Source: Micromussa lordhowensis
Lineage: Eukaryota; Cnidaria; Anthozoa; Scleractinia; Lobophylliidae
Assembly (NCBI GenBank): GCA_964020085.1
Contig: OZ026597.1
Location: 25,073,672 to 25,137,671, forward strand
Direction of reading: 5' to 3'
DNA length: 64,000 nucleotides
Shown: positions 61,901 through 64,000 of the stretch, one piece after another
Layout of the letters: each line of letters begins with the position of its first letter
Numbering within the stretch: the stretch's first letter is position 1
Made by a program: the position numbers and the translations under genes
Notes under the pieces: model-generated
Told to the model about the DNA's origin: nothing
What the model saw: the letters and a program-made list of their open reading frames with translations, nothing else
Databases searched by the model: none

Positions 61901-64000
61901 TACAAAGTTCAAGATCCACTCAGCGCATGCAGCCAGTCCCGGGGTTCCCAATCCAATTCCCAGGCTGAACAATTTTGATTTAGGACCAGTCTTTGCCTCA
62001 CAGATCAAGAAACTTAGGAAGAGCTTTACTTGGTGGAACCAACTCCTTTGCAGGTCAGTTCTTACACCAAACTCCTGTACAGAGCTCAAGATGCACTCAG
62101 CACATGCAGACAGTCCCAGGGTTCCAAATCCATTTTCTACCCTGAACAATTTTAATGTAGGACCAGCCTTTGCCTCACAGATCAAGAAACTCAGGAAGAA
62201 CTTTACTTGGTGGAACCAACTCCTTTGCAGGTCAGTTCTTACACCAAACTCCTGTACAAAGTTCAAGATCCACTCAGCGCATGCAGGCAGTCCCGGGATT
62301 CCAAATCCAATTCCCAGCCTGAACAATTTTGATTTAGGACCAGCCTTTGCCTCACAGATCAAGAAACTCAGGACGACCTTTACTTGGTGGAACCAAAGTC
62401 CTTTGCAGGTCAGTTCTTACACCAAACTCCTGTACAAAGTTCAAGATCCACTCAGCGCATGCAGCCAGTCCCGGGGTTCCCAATCCAATTCCCAGCCTGA
62501 ACAATTTTGATTTAGGACCAGTCTTTGCCTCACAGATCAAGAAACTCAGGAAGAGCTTTACTTGGTGGAACCAACTCCTTTGCAGGTCATTTCTTACACC
62601 AAACTCCTGTACAGAGCTCAAGATCCACTCAGCACATGCAGACAGTCCCAGGGTTCCAAATCCATTTTCTACCCTGAACAATTTTAATGTAGGACCAGCC
62701 TTTGCCTCACAGATCAAGAAACTCAGGAAGAACTTTACTTGGTGGAACCAACTCCTTTGCAGGTCAGTTCTTACACCAAACTCCTGTACAAAGTTCAAGA
62801 TCCACTCAGCGCATGCAGCCAGTCCCGGGGTTCCAAATCAATTTTCTACCCTAAACAATTTTAATGTAGGACCAGCCTTTGCCTCACAGATCAAGAAACT
62901 CAGGAAGAGCTTTACTTGGTGGAACCAACTCCTTTGCAGGTCAGTTCTTACACCAAACTCCTGTACAAAGTTCAAGATCCACTCAGCGCATGCAGCCAGT
63001 CCCGGGGATCCCAATCCAATTCCCAGCCTGAACAATTTTAATGTAGGACCAGCCTTTGCCTCACAGATCAAGAAACTCAGGAAGAGCTTTACTTGGTGGA
63101 ACCAACTCCTTTGCAGGTCAGTTCTTACACCAAACTCCTGTACAAAGTTCAAGATCCACTCAGCGCATGCAGCCAGTCCCGGGGTTCCCAATCCAATTCC
63201 CAGCCTGAACAATTTTAATGTAGGACCAGCCTTTGCCTCACAGATCAAGAAACTCAGGAAGAGCTTTACTTGGTGGAACCAACTCCTTTGCAGGTCAGTT
63301 CTTAAACCAAACTCCTGTACAAAGTTCAAGATCCACTCAGCGCATGCAGCCAGTCCCGGGATTCCCAATCCAATTCCCAGCCTGAACAATTTTGATTTAG
63401 GACCAGCCTTTGCCTCAGAGATCAAGAAACTCAGGACGAGCTTTACTTGGTGGAACCAACTCCTTTGCAGGTCAGTTCTTACACCAAACTCCTGTACAAA
63501 GTTCAAGATCCACCCAGCGCATGCAGGCAGTTCCGGGGTTCCCAATCCAATTCCCAGCCTGAACAATTTTGATTTAGGACCAGTCTTTGCCTCACAGATC
63601 AAGAAACTCAGGAAGAGCTTTACTTGGTGGAACCAACTCCTTTGCAGGTCAGTTCTTACACCAAACTCCTGTACAGAGCTCAAGATCCACTCAGCACATG
63701 CAGACAGTCCCAGGGTTCCAAATCCATTTTCTACCCTGAACAATTTTAATGTAGGACCAGCCTATGCCTCACAGGTCAAGAATCTCAGGAAGAGCTTTAC
63801 TTGGTGGAACCAACTCCTTTGCAGGTCAGTTCTTACACCAAACTCCTGTACAAAGTTCAAGATCCACTCAGCGCATGCAGCCAGTCCCGGGGTTCCAAAT
63901 CAATTTTCTACCCTAAACAATTTTAATGTAGGACCAGCCTTTGCCTCACAGATCAAGAAACTCAGGAAGAGCTTTACTTGGTGGAACCAACTCCTTTGCA
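58905..64000. repeat. 177-bp satellite array with 8-mer higher-order structure
   Basis: The word TTTGCCTCACAGATCAAGAA recurs at 58982, 59159, 59336, 59513, 59690, 59867 and so on, exactly 177 bp apart, with a single +1 shift at about 61380. About 28.8 monomers run to the window end. Variants of one segment (for example AAATCAATTTTCTACCC, CAATCCAATTCCCAGCC, AAATCCATTTTCTACCC) follow in an order that repeats after eight monomers: a distinctive CATGTAGGACCTGCC monomer lies at 59336 and again at 60752 (1,416 bp). The first monomer at the left edge is degenerate. Confidence 0.97.

Noticed and set aside
58905..64000. CRISPR array or CENP-B-box satellite
   Set aside because: Monomers are contiguous 177-bp tandem units with no unique spacers, and no TTCG....A..CGGG box was found in them.

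Overview
The window looks like metazoan nuclear DNA, most likely from an anthozoan cnidarian such as a stony coral. The evidence is two conserved animal genes with small GT-AG introns, an AT-rich background, and a dense, diverse transposon load (Ty3/Gypsy, BEL/Pao, two kinds of tyrosine-recombinase retrotransposon, L1-, RTE- and CR1/L2-like LINEs, hAT and Mutator elements, tRNA-derived SINEs). The phylum is my inference; nothing here names the species.

Layout. At the left edge, on the minus strand, are the first three coding exons of a proteasome alpha-1 gene (PSMA1): start codon at 3293-3295, then exons 2799-2843 and 2202-2246. The rest of that gene lies off the window. A 203-bp gap separates its start codon from the start codon of a plus-strand gene (3499). 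I assembled this second gene as 12 coding exons ending at 42821, all with GT-AG borders and matching phase. The 478-residue product is a CCDC112 orthologue. The pair is head to head and probably shares a promoter.

Most of the CCDC112 locus is introns full of transposons. Intron 1 (8.2 kb) holds a CR1-like LINE and a tyrosine-recombinase retrotransposon with direct repeats whose RT-RNase H and recombinase frames are open. Intron 2 has a clean 155-bp hAT MITE. Intron 3 (22.7 kb) has a readable insertion history. Gypsy-A sits in the 5' LTR of Gypsy-B, an L1-like LINE replaces the 3' part of Gypsy-A, and a 1,243-bp Mutator-like element sits in the Gypsy-B protease region. Further along is a complete RTE element with a 13-bp target duplication, itself hit by a 242-bp poly(A)-tailed retrocopy. 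BEL/Pao, LINE and SINE remnants follow.

From 42.8 to 58.9 kb no conserved gene was recognised. The stretch contains several long palindromic elements, a 2.7-kb inverted-repeat element with (GGT)n-type arms, and a DIRS-1-type element at 49647-54304 with inverted terminal repeats and an internal complementary region. The DIRS element may have landed inside an exon. Next come a palindromic MITE, a cluster of GCGCATGCGC motifs, and an unidentified 220-codon frame with one TAG.

From about 58905 to the window end is a 177-bp satellite, about 28.8 monomers, arranged in 8-monomer higher-order repeats. Because 177 is a multiple of 3, this array makes long meaningless open frames on both strands.
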